Counted from the first letter of the stretch, positions 50,384 through 59,396 are shown. The stretch: DNA of 64,000 nucleotides from Neobacillus cucumis (GCF_016107705.1 NZ_JAEHGC010000001.1:310001-374000), one strand, 5' to 3'. Translations and numbers: made by a program. Notes: a model not told the origin generated them from the sequence alone.

Positions 50384-50686
50384 TTAATCGTATAATTTGC
50401 TACCAAAAACATGCTTTTCAAGATTGGATAAACGTTTTAAAATATCAAAATTCGTTGTACCGGCTGGCTGGGAAATCGGCTGCCTTCTTGATGTTTCTTC
50501 AAGCTGCTTACGTAAGCGAAGATTTTCCTGTTGCAGATCATCTATTTCTTGATGAAAGATTTCGTAATCCTTAATAATTAAATCCAAAAATTTATCCACA
50601 TCTTCTTGTTTATACCCTCTTACTGCGGTTTTAAACTCTTTTTCTAATATATCCTTTGCTGTTAATTTAACTTTATCAGACAGCAT
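50384..50686 (-). CDS. gpsB: Cell division regulator GpsB
   Basis: 100 residues. The N-terminal DivIVA-like lipid/partner domain contains [20 protein letters not shown], then a coiled coil ([20 protein letters not shown]) and a short C-terminal trimerising helix. GpsB shuttles PBP1 between side wall and septum; ponA lies at the other end of this region. The start ATG follows GAGGTG. Order ypsA-gpsB-rnpB is as in B. subtilis. Confidence 0.96.
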   Translation of the reverse strand: MLSDKVKLTAKDILEKEFKTAVRGYKQEDVDKFLDLIIKDYEIFHQEIDDLQQENLRLRKQLEETSRRQPISQPAGTTNFDILKRLSNLEKHVFGSKLYD

Positions 50687-50769
50687 TCAAATCACCTCAA
50701 AATTCGCCAATCATTACCTATTATTTTTTCAAAAATATGCGCTTTTGTCAATTTATCTTTCCTAAATGA

Positions 50770-51330
50770 TTAAAAATCAGATCTTTTTAATTGTTCCTCT
50801 TCAACAATCAACTGTAAATCATAAAAGGTAATCAGTTGGATAGGATAGGACCTCAGGCTTTGGTATTGAAGGGCTAGTTCATACAGGTATTTGGGACTTC
50901 CCTCTTTTTCCTGATCGTAAAGAAGTAGGAGCGCATCACTTTTCTCAAGAAAAAATTGATTTTTAAGCCGGAACTGCCATGGCTTTTCATAAACTTTTTT
51001 TGTAACGGAGTCTACAAAATCTGCCTGCATCAGAACAGATTCATACCACTCTTTATTTTTTTCACTCCAGTTTGCCTCTTGTTCCAAAAATGGTGTAATA
51101 ACGGCTAGTCTTAATTCAGGAAATTCTTCCTGTAGTTCAAAGACAGCTTCCCCTGCCCAAAGTTCAACTCCTAATTGGCCGCTGATTAATACCCATTCGA
51201 GTCCTTCCTCGAGCATATGAAGCAATTCTTTTTTGATGGCAGCCTTTATGAAAAAGACAGAAGGGTGATCATTTTGAAAAATCCCTAATTCAAAGGGCTT
51301 ATAACCGGAAATCGTGAGTACCTTCGGCAT
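50770..51330 (-). CDS. ypsA: YpsA, SLOG-type division-linked protein
   Basis: 186 residues from the ATG at 51330 after GAGGGAG. It shows the DUF1273/SLOG Rossmann fold with [14 protein letters not shown] at the start and [17 protein letters not shown] in the nucleotide-binding loop, followed by [10 protein letters not shown]. In Firmicutes YpsA affects cell division and is usually adjacent to gpsB. A much longer frame from 51612 reads through the cotD repeats and is not real. Confidence 0.92.
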   Translation of the reverse strand: MPKVLTISGYKPFELGIFQNDHPSVFFIKAAIKKELLHMLEEGLEWVLISGQLGVELWAGEAVFELQEEFPELRLAVITPFLEQEANWSEKNKEWYESVLMQADFVDSVTKKVYEKPWQFRLKNQFFLEKSDALLLLYDQEKEGSPKYLYELALQYQSLRSYPIQLITFYDLQLIVEEEQLKRSDF

Positions 51331-51401
51331 GACTACTCCCTCTAAAAAATTTTTTAAAATAGGACAAACACATTTTAAAAGATAACATATTATGTAGTAA
51401 A

Positions 51402-51434
51402 CCAAAAAGAAACAAGGGCTAAAAAGCCCTTGTA
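51402..51434 (-). terminator. Terminator of the cotD-like gene
   Basis: Minus strand ACAAGGGCT, a 4-base loop, AGCCCTTGT, then TTCTTTTTGG. Confidence 0.85.
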
Positions 51435-51449
51435 AAATTCGCCTTATTC

Positions 51450-51812
51450 TTAGTAAAAACCAGGTCCCATTGGTCCAGGTCCCATCGGTCCTGCCCCCAT
51501 CGGTCCAGGTCCCATTGGTCCTGCTCCCATCGGTCCTGGTCCCATAGGGCCGGCACCCATTGGCGCATTTGCCATTGGCCCAACTGCACCTGGCATTCCA
51601 CATGGGGAACAACAGTTAATATGTTGGTTACAAACCTCTTCACAACAAGAAGCAGATTGTGGACAGTAGTGTTTATGTTGATACATATGATGGTTCACAG
51701 TTGTTGTGTGAACAGGATGAATGTGTGGCACCACCGTTGATGAGAACGTATGGTTCACAATGTTTGTTGTCGGATGAATGACTGGCGGCGTAACATTAGT
51801 ACCTAAATACAT
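51450..51812 (-). CDS. cotD: CotD-family spore coat protein with a GPMG-repeat tail
   Basis: 120 residues. The N-terminal half is rich in His, Thr and Cys ([20 protein letters not shown], then [18 protein letters not shown]), as in CotD of the inner coat. The C-terminal third is a tandem repeat of [11 protein letters not shown] units with no equivalent in B. subtilis CotD. It is exported to no compartment but assembled on the forespore surface, probably under SigK and GerE control. GGAG precedes the ATG and a terminator follows. Confidence 0.88.
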   Translation of the reverse strand: MYLGTNVTPPVIHPTTNIVNHTFSSTVVPHIHPVHTTTVNHHMYQHKHYCPQSASCCEEVCNQHINCCSPCGMPGAVGPMANAPMGAGPMGPGPMGAGPMGPGPMGAGPMGPGPMGPGFY

Positions 51813-51932
51813 ATTGATATCTCCTTTCAGATAGTAATTCGATTTACACTAATAGGCTATGATGAAAGAAGGATTCTTGTACTAAGGAAAATACCTAATT
51901 TTATTGCCGGACAGATTTTATTTTTGAAAAAC

Positions 51933-52028
51933 CTAAAAGATTGAATAAAAGCTATCTTTTAAGCTTGTAAAAAGGACAGCAGTCAAACAAACGACAGCAA
52001 AAAATAAAAACAAGATTGCCTTATACAT
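51933..52028 (-). CDS. Candidate 31-residue membrane peptide
   Basis: GGAG and an 8-bp spacer precede ATG at 52028. The frame starts MYKAILFLFFAVVCLTAVLF and continues TSLKDSFYSIF. One hydrophobic helix with a short polar tail. It fills the otherwise empty 372-bp gap between cotD and yprB. No terminator or promoter is certain, and no homologue is recognised, so it remains a candidate; the rest of the gap shows nothing further. Confidence 0.45.
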   Translation of the reverse strand: MYKAILFLFFAVVCLTAVLFTSLKDSFYSIF

Positions 52029-52184
52029 ATTACCAGCTCCATAATTATTTTTGAGTCGTTTTTACTCACACAGTTTTACATTTTACCGTGTTTAACGATG
52101 ATAAACAATATGGATTTACTGGTTTTTGCGTGAAAAAAATATGAAATTTTTGTTACAAAAATCGAAATATAGCGAATTTTGCGC

Positions 52185-53450
52185 TTACCCAGGAAATTTG
52201 CCGAGTTTTTTCTCCAATCGTTTTAATCTTAACTCAAGTTGATAAAGAGAAAGCGGATGAGTATCCTTTTTTTGTCTTTGTAATTGGCTGACAATGTCCA
52301 TCGCTTTTATACAATATTTTCTAGCTATCTCCACATCTTTTATTCTATGTTCATAAATCTTTGTCAATTCAAGGCATGATTCTTGAACAATCCTTTTGTC
52401 TTCTGAATTAACTGTTTCACTTAAAAGGTGCACTACCCTTTCCCATTCCCGTTCCTTCTTTAATTGAAAGGCTAGAGCCAGTTTCGCGTGATCAGAAGGC
52501 AGATCATTCCCGTCTGCAAGGTTTGTTAACACCTTTTTTGCTTCATTATCTTCACCTATAGCGGCAAACCATCTTCCAACCTCAAAGGTTTCCATCCTGG
52601 TCCGATTCGGGTCAATACCGCAAATTTGAAAGGTTAAATGAGTATACAAGGTAACAAGGGAAAGGATATCCACTTCATTGTGTTTTAAGATGCCAATCAT
52701 TCCGTCAGGCTGTTTACTCTCGATAAAATCAAAATAAATCATCGGAGCCAAAAAACCCGGAATATCATCAATCCTTTCAACACCTAATACCTCTTTTTCA
52801 ACAACAGCCAATTTTAAACGATCCAACCTATGTTTCCAGAGTCTTCTTGCAGAATGGAACAAATCAAAATGTCCAAAGGACGGCAGTTTTGGAACATGGT
52901 CCCTGACAAGTGTATGCCTCGTCTTTACCTGCGGCCAGTCAAACGATTTGCCATTATAAGTTACTAGCGTCTTATAGTTTACTTTTTCCAAAAAACTGTG
53001 ATATAAAGGGACCTCCGCACCTGGATTAGGCAAAATATGCTGTCGTAAGATTAATTCATTTCCTGAGACACTGGCATAACCAAGTAAAAAAATCGTATTG
53101 CCGACTCCACCGCCAAGACCTGTTGTTTCCGTGTCAAAAAAGAATAATTCATTAGCACGATGTCCTGCAGCAGATAATGGATGGCTAATAGATTGTTTGT
53201 TCCATATTTCAACAGCTGTAAGAAAATCTTGAAAATGATAATGCCCATGCCGGTGCGATAATGGATATTTAATCTCGCGGATAAGACAGTAATTTTGATC
53301 GAGCACATATGGAAAAACATTTTCACTTTCCCATTGCTCCCTAAAGGGAATCTCCAACAAGGAAGACTCAGGAACACTTAAGTCTTTTTCTATTTGAACT
53401 CCAGTTGAAATATGTGGTTTTAACCGATTTAGTTTATTTTTTAAGGACAC
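52185..53450 (-). CDS. yprB: MrfB (YprB), DEDD-type exonuclease for mitomycin repair
   Basis: 421 residues. An N-terminal region precedes an RNase H-fold exonuclease with FFFDTETTGLGGG (Asp106, Glu108), VTYNGKSFDWPQVK and HNEVDILSL as later metal residues. The C-terminal third is TPR-like helices (AKLALAFQLKKEREWERVV). In B. subtilis MrfB partners the helicase MrfA in a UvrA-independent repair of mitomycin C adducts. Its start lies 3 bp after the mrfA stop, so they form an operon. Confidence 0.93.
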   Translation of the reverse strand: MSLKNKLNRLKPHISTGVQIEKDLSVPESSLLEIPFREQWESENVFPYVLDQNYCLIREIKYPLSHRHGHYHFQDFLTAVEIWNKQSISHPLSAAGHRANELFFFDTETTGLGGGVGNTIFLLGYASVSGNELILRQHILPNPGAEVPLYHSFLEKVNYKTLVTYNGKSFDWPQVKTRHTLVRDHVPKLPSFGHFDLFHSARRLWKHRLDRLKLAVVEKEVLGVERIDDIPGFLAPMIYFDFIESKQPDGMIGILKHNEVDILSLVTLYTHLTFQICGIDPNRTRMETFEVGRWFAAIGEDNEAKKVLTNLADGNDLPSDHAKLALAFQLKKEREWERVVHLLSETVNSEDKRIVQESCLELTKIYEHRIKDVEIARKYCIKAMDIVSQLQRQKKDTHPLSLYQLELRLKRLEKKLGKFPG

Positions 53451-53453
53451 TTT

Positions 53454-55745
53454 TTACACTTCCCTTATCGACCCGGAAAACTTTACAAAAACATTTATAA
53501 TTTTAATTGCATCTTTTTTGGATTCCTCATTAATCGTGTCAGCGCCAATACAGGATGGACAACCGGATTCACATTGGCAATGCTCAATCATTTTTCTAGT
53601 TTCTTCAAAGACCTCTGGCATCCCTTGATAAATTTTTTCACTTAGGCCTATCCCACCAGGATAGCGGTCATAAAAGAATATCGTTGGTTTTTCGTTATGA
53701 TCCGCTTTAACCTGCGGAATGACATGAATATCTTGTGGGTCTGCCATTACAAACAATGGGGCTATATGGTTTAGAGCATGGGCGGCTCCAATTAATCCTT
53801 GTTCTAACCTATCCTGACCCATTTCAGCAAATGACTGATCCAATGAAATCCACGCTGCATTTGTATGCAGTTCTTCTTCGGGCAAATGGATTGGACCTGA
53901 ACCGATATTTTCATGAGTTTCAAACTTGATTTTTTTAAAAATCGTTGCCATGGCGCGGACACTTACATCGCCAAAACCGATTTCGGCTTGAGTTTGCGAG
54001 GAAAGCTTATCGACCTCAAGGACCTTTAATTGGACAGCTAGATTTGCATCAGTAAAATAGTCAACGTCTACTTCCCGAACAAATGCCTTTTTTTCGTCCC
54101 AATCCAGCTTCTCAACCTGGTATTGACGGCCTTGATGCAAATAAATGGCTTCATCATGAAGTAATGTCATGGCGGAAAAACGGTCCATTTCGCCAATCAC
54201 CTTTACATTCGCAATATCTGATTGATCTACAATTACAATATTTTCCTGAGAAGCAGACCGAAGGCTAATATTGTGGGCAGGAAAGGAATCATTCATCCAA
54301 TACCATTTATCCCCATTTCGATAGAGAATGCGCTCCTCTGTTAAATATTCTAATAACTCTTCTGTATCTACAGACCCAAATTTCTCCTCCTTCTTAAAAG
54401 GAAGCTCATATGCTGCACATTTCATGTGGTCAATTAAAATGATTAGATTATCGGGATTGATTCTTGCTGTTTCCGGACTTTTATTAAAAAAGTATCCCGG
54501 GTTCTGGATAATATATTGGTCTAGCGGACTCGAACTGGCTACCATAATAACCAGGGCCTCTCCGTGCCTTCTTCCGGCTCTTCCTGCCTGCTGCCATGCA
54601 CTCGAAATGGTCCCTGGATAGCCTGTCATAATACAAACCTGAAGCTGGCCAATATCCACTCCTAGCTCCAGAGCATTGGTGCTTACAACCCCATAAATGT
54701 CTCCTGAACGCAGACCCTTCTCAATTTTTCTTCTTTCCGTCGGAAGATATCCGCCTCGATATCCCATAATTGACTTTGGACCTAATTGGTTTTTCACCAA
54801 TTCCTGAAGATAGGTTAAAATGATTTCAACCCTTACCCTGCTTCTCGCAAATACAATCGTTTGAATTTTATTTTTTAATAATTCACCGGCAATTTTCCTT
54901 ACCTCGAGTGTGGCACTTCGCCGAATATTTAGCGGTTTGTTCACAATCGGCGGATTATAGAATAAAAAGTGTTTCTTGCCGCTTGGGGCACCATTATTAT
55001 CAATTAAGCACATTTTTTCTTCCGTTAACGCTTCTGCCAGCTCAAGAGGATTTGCAATCGTTGCGGAAGTACAAATAAAAACGGGATTGCTGCCGTAATA
55101 CCGGCAAATCCGTTTTAATCTTCGAATCACATTGGCAACATGACTGCCAAAAACCCCCCGATACGTATGGAGTTCATCAATCACAACAAATTTAAGATTT
55201 TCAAAAAGGGACACCCATTTTGTATGATGCGGCAATATTGCAGAATGGAGCATATCCGGATTGGTAATGACGACATGTCCCGCCTTCCTTACTCTTTGCC
55301 GAATAGTCGCCGGTGTATCTCCGTCATATGTATAGCTATTTATATCCACACCCGCTGCCTGAATGATTTCGTTTATTTCACTTTTTTGATCCTGTGCAAG
55401 TGCTTTTGTCGGAAACATATATAATGCCCGCGCATTTGGATTTTGGAGAATCGTCTGCAAAACGGGCAGGTTATAACAAAGGGTCTTACCTGAAGCAGTT
55501 GGTGTTACTGCCACAATGCTCCTGCGGGCCATAACAGTTTTATAGGCAGTGCTCTGATGTGTATAAAGTTCTTTTATTCCCTTACTGTTCAATGCCTGAC
55601 TTAAAACAGGATGTAAGGATTCAGGCAATGAAACGGTTTGGGCCGGTTTTTCTTCAATTGTCTCCCATGTCACGATATTTTCTTTAAATTGTTCATTTGT
55701 CTTTAACTCAGATATAATTTCCTGCAGGTTTTTTTTCAACTTCAT
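53454..55745 (-). CDS. yprA: MrfA (YprA), DEAD/DEAH-box repair helicase
   Basis: 764 residues from the ATG at 55745 after GAGGTGAGG. Helicase motifs: TPTASGKT (81-88), DELH (190-193) and GRAGRRHGEALV. The C-terminal MZB domain keeps its four Cys in CQCESGCPSCIG, a zinc site. It unwinds 3'-5' and acts with MrfB to remove mitomycin C lesions. It is the first gene of the mrfAB operon and is flanked by a divergent Crp/Fnr gene not found here in B. subtilis. Confidence 0.94.
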   Translation of the reverse strand: MKLKKNLQEIISELKTNEQFKENIVTWETIEEKPAQTVSLPESLHPVLSQALNSKGIKELYTHQSTAYKTVMARRSIVAVTPTASGKTLCYNLPVLQTILQNPNARALYMFPTKALAQDQKSEINEIIQAAGVDINSYTYDGDTPATIRQRVRKAGHVVITNPDMLHSAILPHHTKWVSLFENLKFVVIDELHTYRGVFGSHVANVIRRLKRICRYYGSNPVFICTSATIANPLELAEALTEEKMCLIDNNGAPSGKKHFLFYNPPIVNKPLNIRRSATLEVRKIAGELLKNKIQTIVFARSRVRVEIILTYLQELVKNQLGPKSIMGYRGGYLPTERRKIEKGLRSGDIYGVVSTNALELGVDIGQLQVCIMTGYPGTISSAWQQAGRAGRRHGEALVIMVASSSPLDQYIIQNPGYFFNKSPETARINPDNLIILIDHMKCAAYELPFKKEEKFGSVDTEELLEYLTEERILYRNGDKWYWMNDSFPAHNISLRSASQENIVIVDQSDIANVKVIGEMDRFSAMTLLHDEAIYLHQGRQYQVEKLDWDEKKAFVREVDVDYFTDANLAVQLKVLEVDKLSSQTQAEIGFGDVSVRAMATIFKKIKFETHENIGSGPIHLPEEELHTNAAWISLDQSFAEMGQDRLEQGLIGAAHALNHIAPLFVMADPQDIHVIPQVKADHNEKPTIFFYDRYPGGIGLSEKIYQGMPEVFEETRKMIEHCQCESGCPSCIGADTINEESKKDAIKIINVFVKFSGSIREV

Positions 55746-55866
55746 AAACCTCACCTCAATACTTCTATTTTATCGAATGAATGTTCGTAATTAAAGAGTT
55801 AAAAGGTTATTTTTCCTTATTTTAATTCTGGAGGATTATTCCAGCCGCCTTTTTTTAGCCACAATT

Positions 55867-55881
55867 TTGTAACAATTACAA
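55867..55881. promoter_or_regulatory. TTGTAA-N3-TTACAA inverted repeat between mrfA and the Crp/Fnr gene
   Basis: Perfect 6-bp arms in the 226-bp divergent gap. It resembles an operator but not the TGTGA type; the binder is unknown. TACAAT at 55936-55941 may be the -10 of the rightward gene. Confidence 0.35.
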
Positions 55882-55971
55882 CACATTTTTTTAAGATAAT
55901 ACAGGTAATGATTAAAAAAAGGCTTGTTTTTTTGATACAATAGATTAAAACTAATTTAATGTGGTGAAAGA

Positions 55972-56670
55972 ATGAAAATAGAAGAAATTAAAAAGGTACT
56001 TTCAGAATTCACTCTCTTTCGGGACTTAAATGACTATGAATTAACCAAAGTAACCGATATCGCGATTGTGAGGGAATGGAAAAAGCATAGCCATGTTTTT
56101 TTACAGGGAGACCCGCTTGAAAATGTCTACTTTATTAAAAGTGGGAAAGTAAAAATCTATAAAAGCGATATTAGCGGGAAAGAACAACTTGTTAACGTTA
56201 TGAAAAAGGGTGAAATGTTTCCGCATGTCGGCTTTTTTAGAAAAGGAGACTACCCTGCCTATGCTGAAATCCTCGAGCCATCAACCTTAATTGCAATCCC
56301 CATACTAAAGTTTGAATCTGTGCTAATTGAAAACCCTGAGTTATGTATAAAAGTATTTCGTGTCCTTGGGGAAAAAATTGTTGATCTGCAAAACCGGTTG
56401 GAGGAACAAATTCTTAATAACACGTATGAACAAATTATAAAATTACTCATCCGCCTTGCACAAAAGTATGGCAAGAAGCTTGAAGATAGCACCATCCTCT
56501 TAAAAGCGGAATTTACCAATAAGGATCTTGCCAATATGATTGGAACAACCCGGGAAACGATTAGCCGGACACTGACAAAAATGAAAAAAGAGGAATTAAT
56601 TGAAGTTGACGATGAAGGCAATATGATGCTTGATATCGATATTCTGATGGAAGAGATTCATTTAATCTAA
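55972..56670 (+). CDS. Crp/Fnr family regulator, second paralogue
   Basis: 232 residues with the same layout as the regulator at 43815: sensor fold (VYFIKSGKVKIYKSD), an identical dimer-helix stretch LGEKIVDLQNRLEEQIL and recognition helix GTTRETISRTLTKM. Both keep MFPH-GFFRKG, which suggests the same ligand class. Again there is no cysteine cluster. Its recognition helix predicts the same TGTGA sites, so it may compete with or back up the first regulator. Own terminator. Its target beside it may be the Hsp20 gene. Confidence 0.9.
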   Translation: MKIEEIKKVLSEFTLFRDLNDYELTKVTDIAIVREWKKHSHVFLQGDPLENVYFIKSGKVKIYKSDISGKEQLVNVMKKGEMFPHVGFFRKGDYPAYAEILEPSTLIAIPILKFESVLIENPELCIKVFRVLGEKIVDLQNRLEEQILNNTYEQIIKLLIRLAQKYGKKLEDSTILLKAEFTNKDLANMIGTTRETISRTLTKMKKEELIEVDDEGNMMLDIDILMEEIHLI

Positions 56671-56679
56671 GGAAAGTTT

Positions 56680-56712
56680 AACCGCTGCCTCACTTGGCAG
56701 CGGTTTTTATTC
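56680..56712 (+). terminator. Terminator of the second Crp/Fnr gene
   Basis: AACCGCTGCC, TCACTT, GGCAGCGGTT, then TTTATT. Confidence 0.93.
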
Positions 56713-56814
56713 TGTGTTCCTATCCAAACCCAGGCCCACCCTGTTATTCAGGCACATACCTAGTACTGTTAGCATATGATGTTGTGTGAAATTCTTGAAA
56801 GTGAGGGAATTGCA

Positions 56815-57297
56815 ATGTCATCCAAGCTTCCGGGCGATCCAAATAACAAAAAAAAATCAAAAACCGAGCCGTTCAGCGATCTATTTAAATCCATGAATGA
56901 CTTATTTCATGAACAGCCTATAAGAGGTTTTTTACAATCGATTGATGAATTCTTTAAAACTCCCTTTCCACTCAGTGCGGCCTTTCCCGTTGAAACGGTT
57001 GAAACGAGGGAGGAATATATTATTACGGCAGAACTTCCGGGGATTAAAAGAGAACAGATTCATCTAAATATTTCCGGCCATTACGTAACGATTTCCATTG
57101 ATAACAATGAAATGATAACCGAGGAAGATGAAAATAATCAGCTTTATCATAAAAGGCAATTGCGCCAGCATTCCTCCAGAACCATTTCACTTCCCTACCA
57201 AATCAATGAAAAAAAAGTAAAAGCCTCCTATCGAGATGGCTTACTTCAGATCCGAATTCCTCAGGAAAAAGGAAAAGTCATCAGAATTGAAGAATAA
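56815..57297 (+). CDS. Hsp20 / alpha-crystallin small heat-shock protein
   Basis: 160 residues from the ATG at 56815, 8 bp after GAGGG; earlier in-frame ATGs lack a site. A Lys-rich, aromatic N-terminal arm is followed by an alpha-crystallin domain (about 60-155) with ELPGIKREQIHLNISGHYV and KASYRDGLLQIRIPQ. The C-terminal I-X-I anchor is RIEE-like and weak (VIRIEE). It is an ATP-independent holdase. No HrcA/CIRCE or CtsR box was seen upstream. Confidence 0.9.
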   Translation: MSSKLPGDPNNKKKSKTEPFSDLFKSMNDLFHEQPIRGFLQSIDEFFKTPFPLSAAFPVETVETREEYIITAELPGIKREQIHLNISGHYVTISIDNNEMITEEDENNQLYHKRQLRQHSSRTISLPYQINEKKVKASYRDGLLQIRIPQEKGKVIRIEE

Positions 57298-57312
57298 CCT
57301 ACAAGAAACATA

Positions 57313-57344
57313 AAAAAGGCGGCTTATCGAAGCCGTCTTTTTTA
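57313..57344. terminator. Bidirectional terminator between hsp20 and yppG
   Basis: AAAAAAGGCGGCTT, ATCG, AAGCCGTCTTTTTT with one G-T pair. Confidence 0.92.
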
Positions 57345-57884
57345 TGTTTTGAACATTCCGCCAAGCCCCTTTACCAGAGTAGAAACTTGATTTACTGCAT
57401 TCATCATTGTACCAGCAGTATTCATCATTTTATTAAGATCTACTGTCCCATCCTGGGATTTAAACGAATTCATAATCGATTTCATTCCCCCAGGTTGTTT
57501 GGGGATCATGTTTTGTTTTGGATAAGGATTCATCATTGGATACCCGTTCATGGGCATATACTGGTTAGGAACCTTTTTCTCTTGTGGCTGAAGCGGATTT
57601 TGGAAAAGAAATTGCGAATTCTTCTGTGAAGACTGCTGATTTGGATAGGGCATTTGCTGTTGAAACATTCCTTGTTGATAGGTTTGGCCAACCATTTTCG
57701 GTAAGTATGGGTTTTGCTGCTGGTACTGGTTCCAATCGTAATTTTGTGTTGGGGACGGATACGGAAATGGCTGATTTAAAACAAACCCTTGATGATTTCT
57801 TTCATAATCAACTGGCCACCCTTGCTTCCTTTGCCCTGGTAATCCACGATTGAAGTAGGGATCTGGCCGATAGTTACCATACAT
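57342..57884 (-). CDS. yppG: YppG-like low-complexity protein
   Basis: 180 residues from the ATG at 57884, 12 bp after GGAGG. Rich in Gln, Pro, Asn, Tyr and Met (QNPYLPKMVGQTYQQGMFQQ). The ordered C-terminal YppG domain is GGMKSIMNSFKSQDGTVDLN followed by KMMNTAGTMMNAVNQ. The composition resembles spore coat-associated proteins; function unknown. Position yppG-yppF-yppE is conserved with B. subtilis. Confidence 0.85.
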   Translation of the reverse strand: MYGNYRPDPYFNRGLPGQRKQGWPVDYERNHQGFVLNQPFPYPSPTQNYDWNQYQQQNPYLPKMVGQTYQQGMFQQQMPYPNQQSSQKNSQFLFQNPLQPQEKKVPNQYMPMNGYPMMNPYPKQNMIPKQPGGMKSIMNSFKSQDGTVDLNKMMNTAGTMMNAVNQVSTLVKGLGGMFKT

Positions 57885-58071
57885 GGGCAAACATCTCCTC
57901 CGCACTTTAATTACTTCACTTTATGATAAAAACCCAAGAAAGGTGATTATTTTTAAAAGTACAGCGATTTGTCAAAACGAAACGAATTTTGTCTGAAGTT
58001 TAAATATTTCAAAAACAAAAAATCCTTTTTTTTCGTGATACGATAGAAAAAAGGTGAAGGAGGAGAAATCT

Positions 58072-58284
58072 ATGGATATTCATGAATTAAAAAGCAAATT
58101 TATTCAAAGTCGAGATTACAGCACAAATGATGTTAATACACTAATGGATTTTGCCAAGAAAGCCTATATTCACAATGAAATTAGCATTAAAGAATATCGC
58201 CTTCTTGTCCGTGAACTTGAATCTCAAGGCGCGGTTATTCCTGAAAATTATACGGAAAACTCCCTCATCGAAAATTCTAACTAA
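58072..58284 (+). CDS. yppF: YppF-like small protein
   Basis: 70 residues from the ATG at 58072, 8 bp after GGAGGAG. Helical and acidic: MDIHELKSKFIQSRDYSTND, then FAKKAYIHNEISIKEYRLL. It matches the YppF family by sequence style and place. Function unknown. Followed by a terminator shared with yppE. Confidence 0.85.
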   Translation: MDIHELKSKFIQSRDYSTNDVNTLMDFAKKAYIHNEISIKEYRLLVRELESQGAVIPENYTENSLIENSN

Positions 58285-58294
58285 ATCACTTTAA

Positions 58295-58319
58295 AGAGAT
58301 GCCATTTGGCATCTCTTTT
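58295..58319. terminator. Bidirectional terminator between yppF and yppE
   Basis: AGAGATGCC, ATTT, GGCATCTCT, then TTTC. It ends exactly where yppE ends. Confidence 0.88.
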
Positions 58320-58676
58320 CTATTGTTCTAACTCCATTAATAGACCTGTTAAAAAATATTCTACCGTTCGATTTGTATTCGTGAACCTTGTTCGGCTTGT
58401 TTCCGGGAAAAAGGCTTGGATGGATAAATCAGAAATATGTTCGGCTGTAAGATCAATTTGCTTTTCATGAATATGCTTTCGAGAGTTTTCTTTTAGCCAT
58501 TTTTTCATTAACTCCTTCCATTCATCCGTTACCACCTTTACTTCATCAGCAAAAGGTTTTACCACTTGATGAAAATCCTGTTTTATCCCTGTTTTACGTA
58601 CTTCTTGATAATATTTCAAGAACAATTGATTGTTTTGAAGTAATTTTTGCGTTAGTTCTTTATGTCGCTCTTCCAT
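58320..58676 (-). CDS. yppE: YppE-like DUF1798 protein
   Basis: 118 residues, all-helical, forming the small four-helix bundle of YppE (KYYQEVRKTGIKQDFHQVVK and WKELMKKWLKENSRKHIHEK). The C-terminal TNRTVEYFLTGLLMELE is typical. Cytosolic; function unknown. GGAAGG precedes the ATG. Confidence 0.87.
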   Translation of the reverse strand: MEERHKELTQKLLQNNQLFLKYYQEVRKTGIKQDFHQVVKPFADEVKVVTDEWKELMKKWLKENSRKHIHEKQIDLTAEHISDLSIQAFFPETSRTRFTNTNRTVEYFLTGLLMELEQ

Positions 58677-58708
58677 ATGCTACCTTCCTTTTTTGGCAAA
58701 AATAAAAA

Positions 58709-58737
58709 GTAGCCGTAAATGCCAAAGCTACCTTAAA
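58709..58737 (-). terminator. Terminator of the yppD-like gene
   Basis: Minus strand GGTAGC, a 12-base loop, GGCTACTTTTTATTTTTG. The stem is short (5-6 bp). Confidence 0.6.
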
Positions 58738-58762
58738 AAGATATTCTCTATTTTACTGTTTA

Positions 58763-59035
58763 TTAAAAGCCAAGTTCAAGCTTTAGCCTTCCAGAGACAT
58801 GATTTTGCTTCAGATCTGTATTATTGAAAGTATCAGGGAAGAGATGCCCCATTTCCACTTCTATTGCTGATAATTGTTGTTTAGGCACTGTCAATTTATT
58901 GTGTTCATCTTCCACTAAACTGTTTCGAAGGTCTGAGAATGATGCCTCTAGAACCGACTCTAATTCTTCCAACTGATCGTAAATATCTGTCAGCATCGTA
59001 AGCAGCATTTCTTTTTCAGACATTGGCTTATTCAT
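58763..59035 (-). CDS. YppD-like small helical protein
   Basis: 90 residues from the ATG at 59035, 9 bp after GAGGAGG. Helical N-terminal half (EKEMLLTMLTDIYDQLEELE), no membrane segment. It stands where B. subtilis has yppD, but I cannot confirm similarity by eye. Function unknown. An earlier start at 59053 overlaps the ribosome site. Confidence 0.7.
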   Translation of the reverse strand: MNKPMSEKEMLLTMLTDIYDQLEELESVLEASFSDLRNSLVEDEHNKLTVPKQQLSAIEVEMGHLFPDTFNNTDLKQNHVSGRLKLELGF

Positions 59036-59227
59036 GATTAACAGCCTCCTCAAGTTTTCTATAAGATAGTATTCTCCCTCTTTTTCCTGCTTCCTTCTAC
59101 CATGACAAAACTAGAAGTTATTCGTCAAACAAAGTGTAATTTTGGCATTTTAAGCTTACGTATTCGACAAATCGTATTCCGAATGAAATTAGTAAAAACG
59201 TACAAGCTAGAAATGGAGGTGTTTTCG

Positions 59228-59335
59228 ATGACAAATAAAAAACAGCAAAATAAAAATCCTAGACAATCAGAGACTGAAAAAAGAGCTGGCTATGGTGATA
59301 AAAAACTAGAAGGCCCAAATCGACCAGCAGAATAA
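59228..59335 (+). CDS. sspM: Small acid-soluble spore protein M
   Basis: 35 residues from the ATG at 59228, 8 bp after GGAGG. The C-terminal DKKLEGPNRPAE corresponds to the conserved DKKLGGPNRPS ending of SspM, after a basic Gln/Lys-rich start. Made in the forespore (recalled). Place between yppD and yppC agrees with B. subtilis. Confidence 0.93.
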   Translation: MTNKKQQNKNPRQSETEKRAGYGDKKLEGPNRPAE

Positions 59336-59362
59336 CGAAAAAAAGCAAGGAACTCCTTGCTC

Positions 59363-59396
59363 AGGCTATTGAAAATCTTTCGATAGCCTTTTATTA
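59363..59396 (+). terminator. Hairpin terminator after sspM, also the edge of the repeat family
   Basis: AGGCTAT, loop with GAAAATCTTTC, ATAGCCT, then TTTATTATATTT. A similar CTTTCGATATCCTTTTATT block is found at about 32932 beside the shortened repeat. GCAAGGA-ACT-TCCTTGC at 59344-59360 forms a smaller stem before it. Confidence 0.75.

Noticed and set aside
51331..51643. N-terminal extension of ypsA and a Trp/Asp-rich frame across the cotD repeats
   Set aside because: These are out-of-frame readings of the GPMG repeat region; ypsA has a proper start at 51330.
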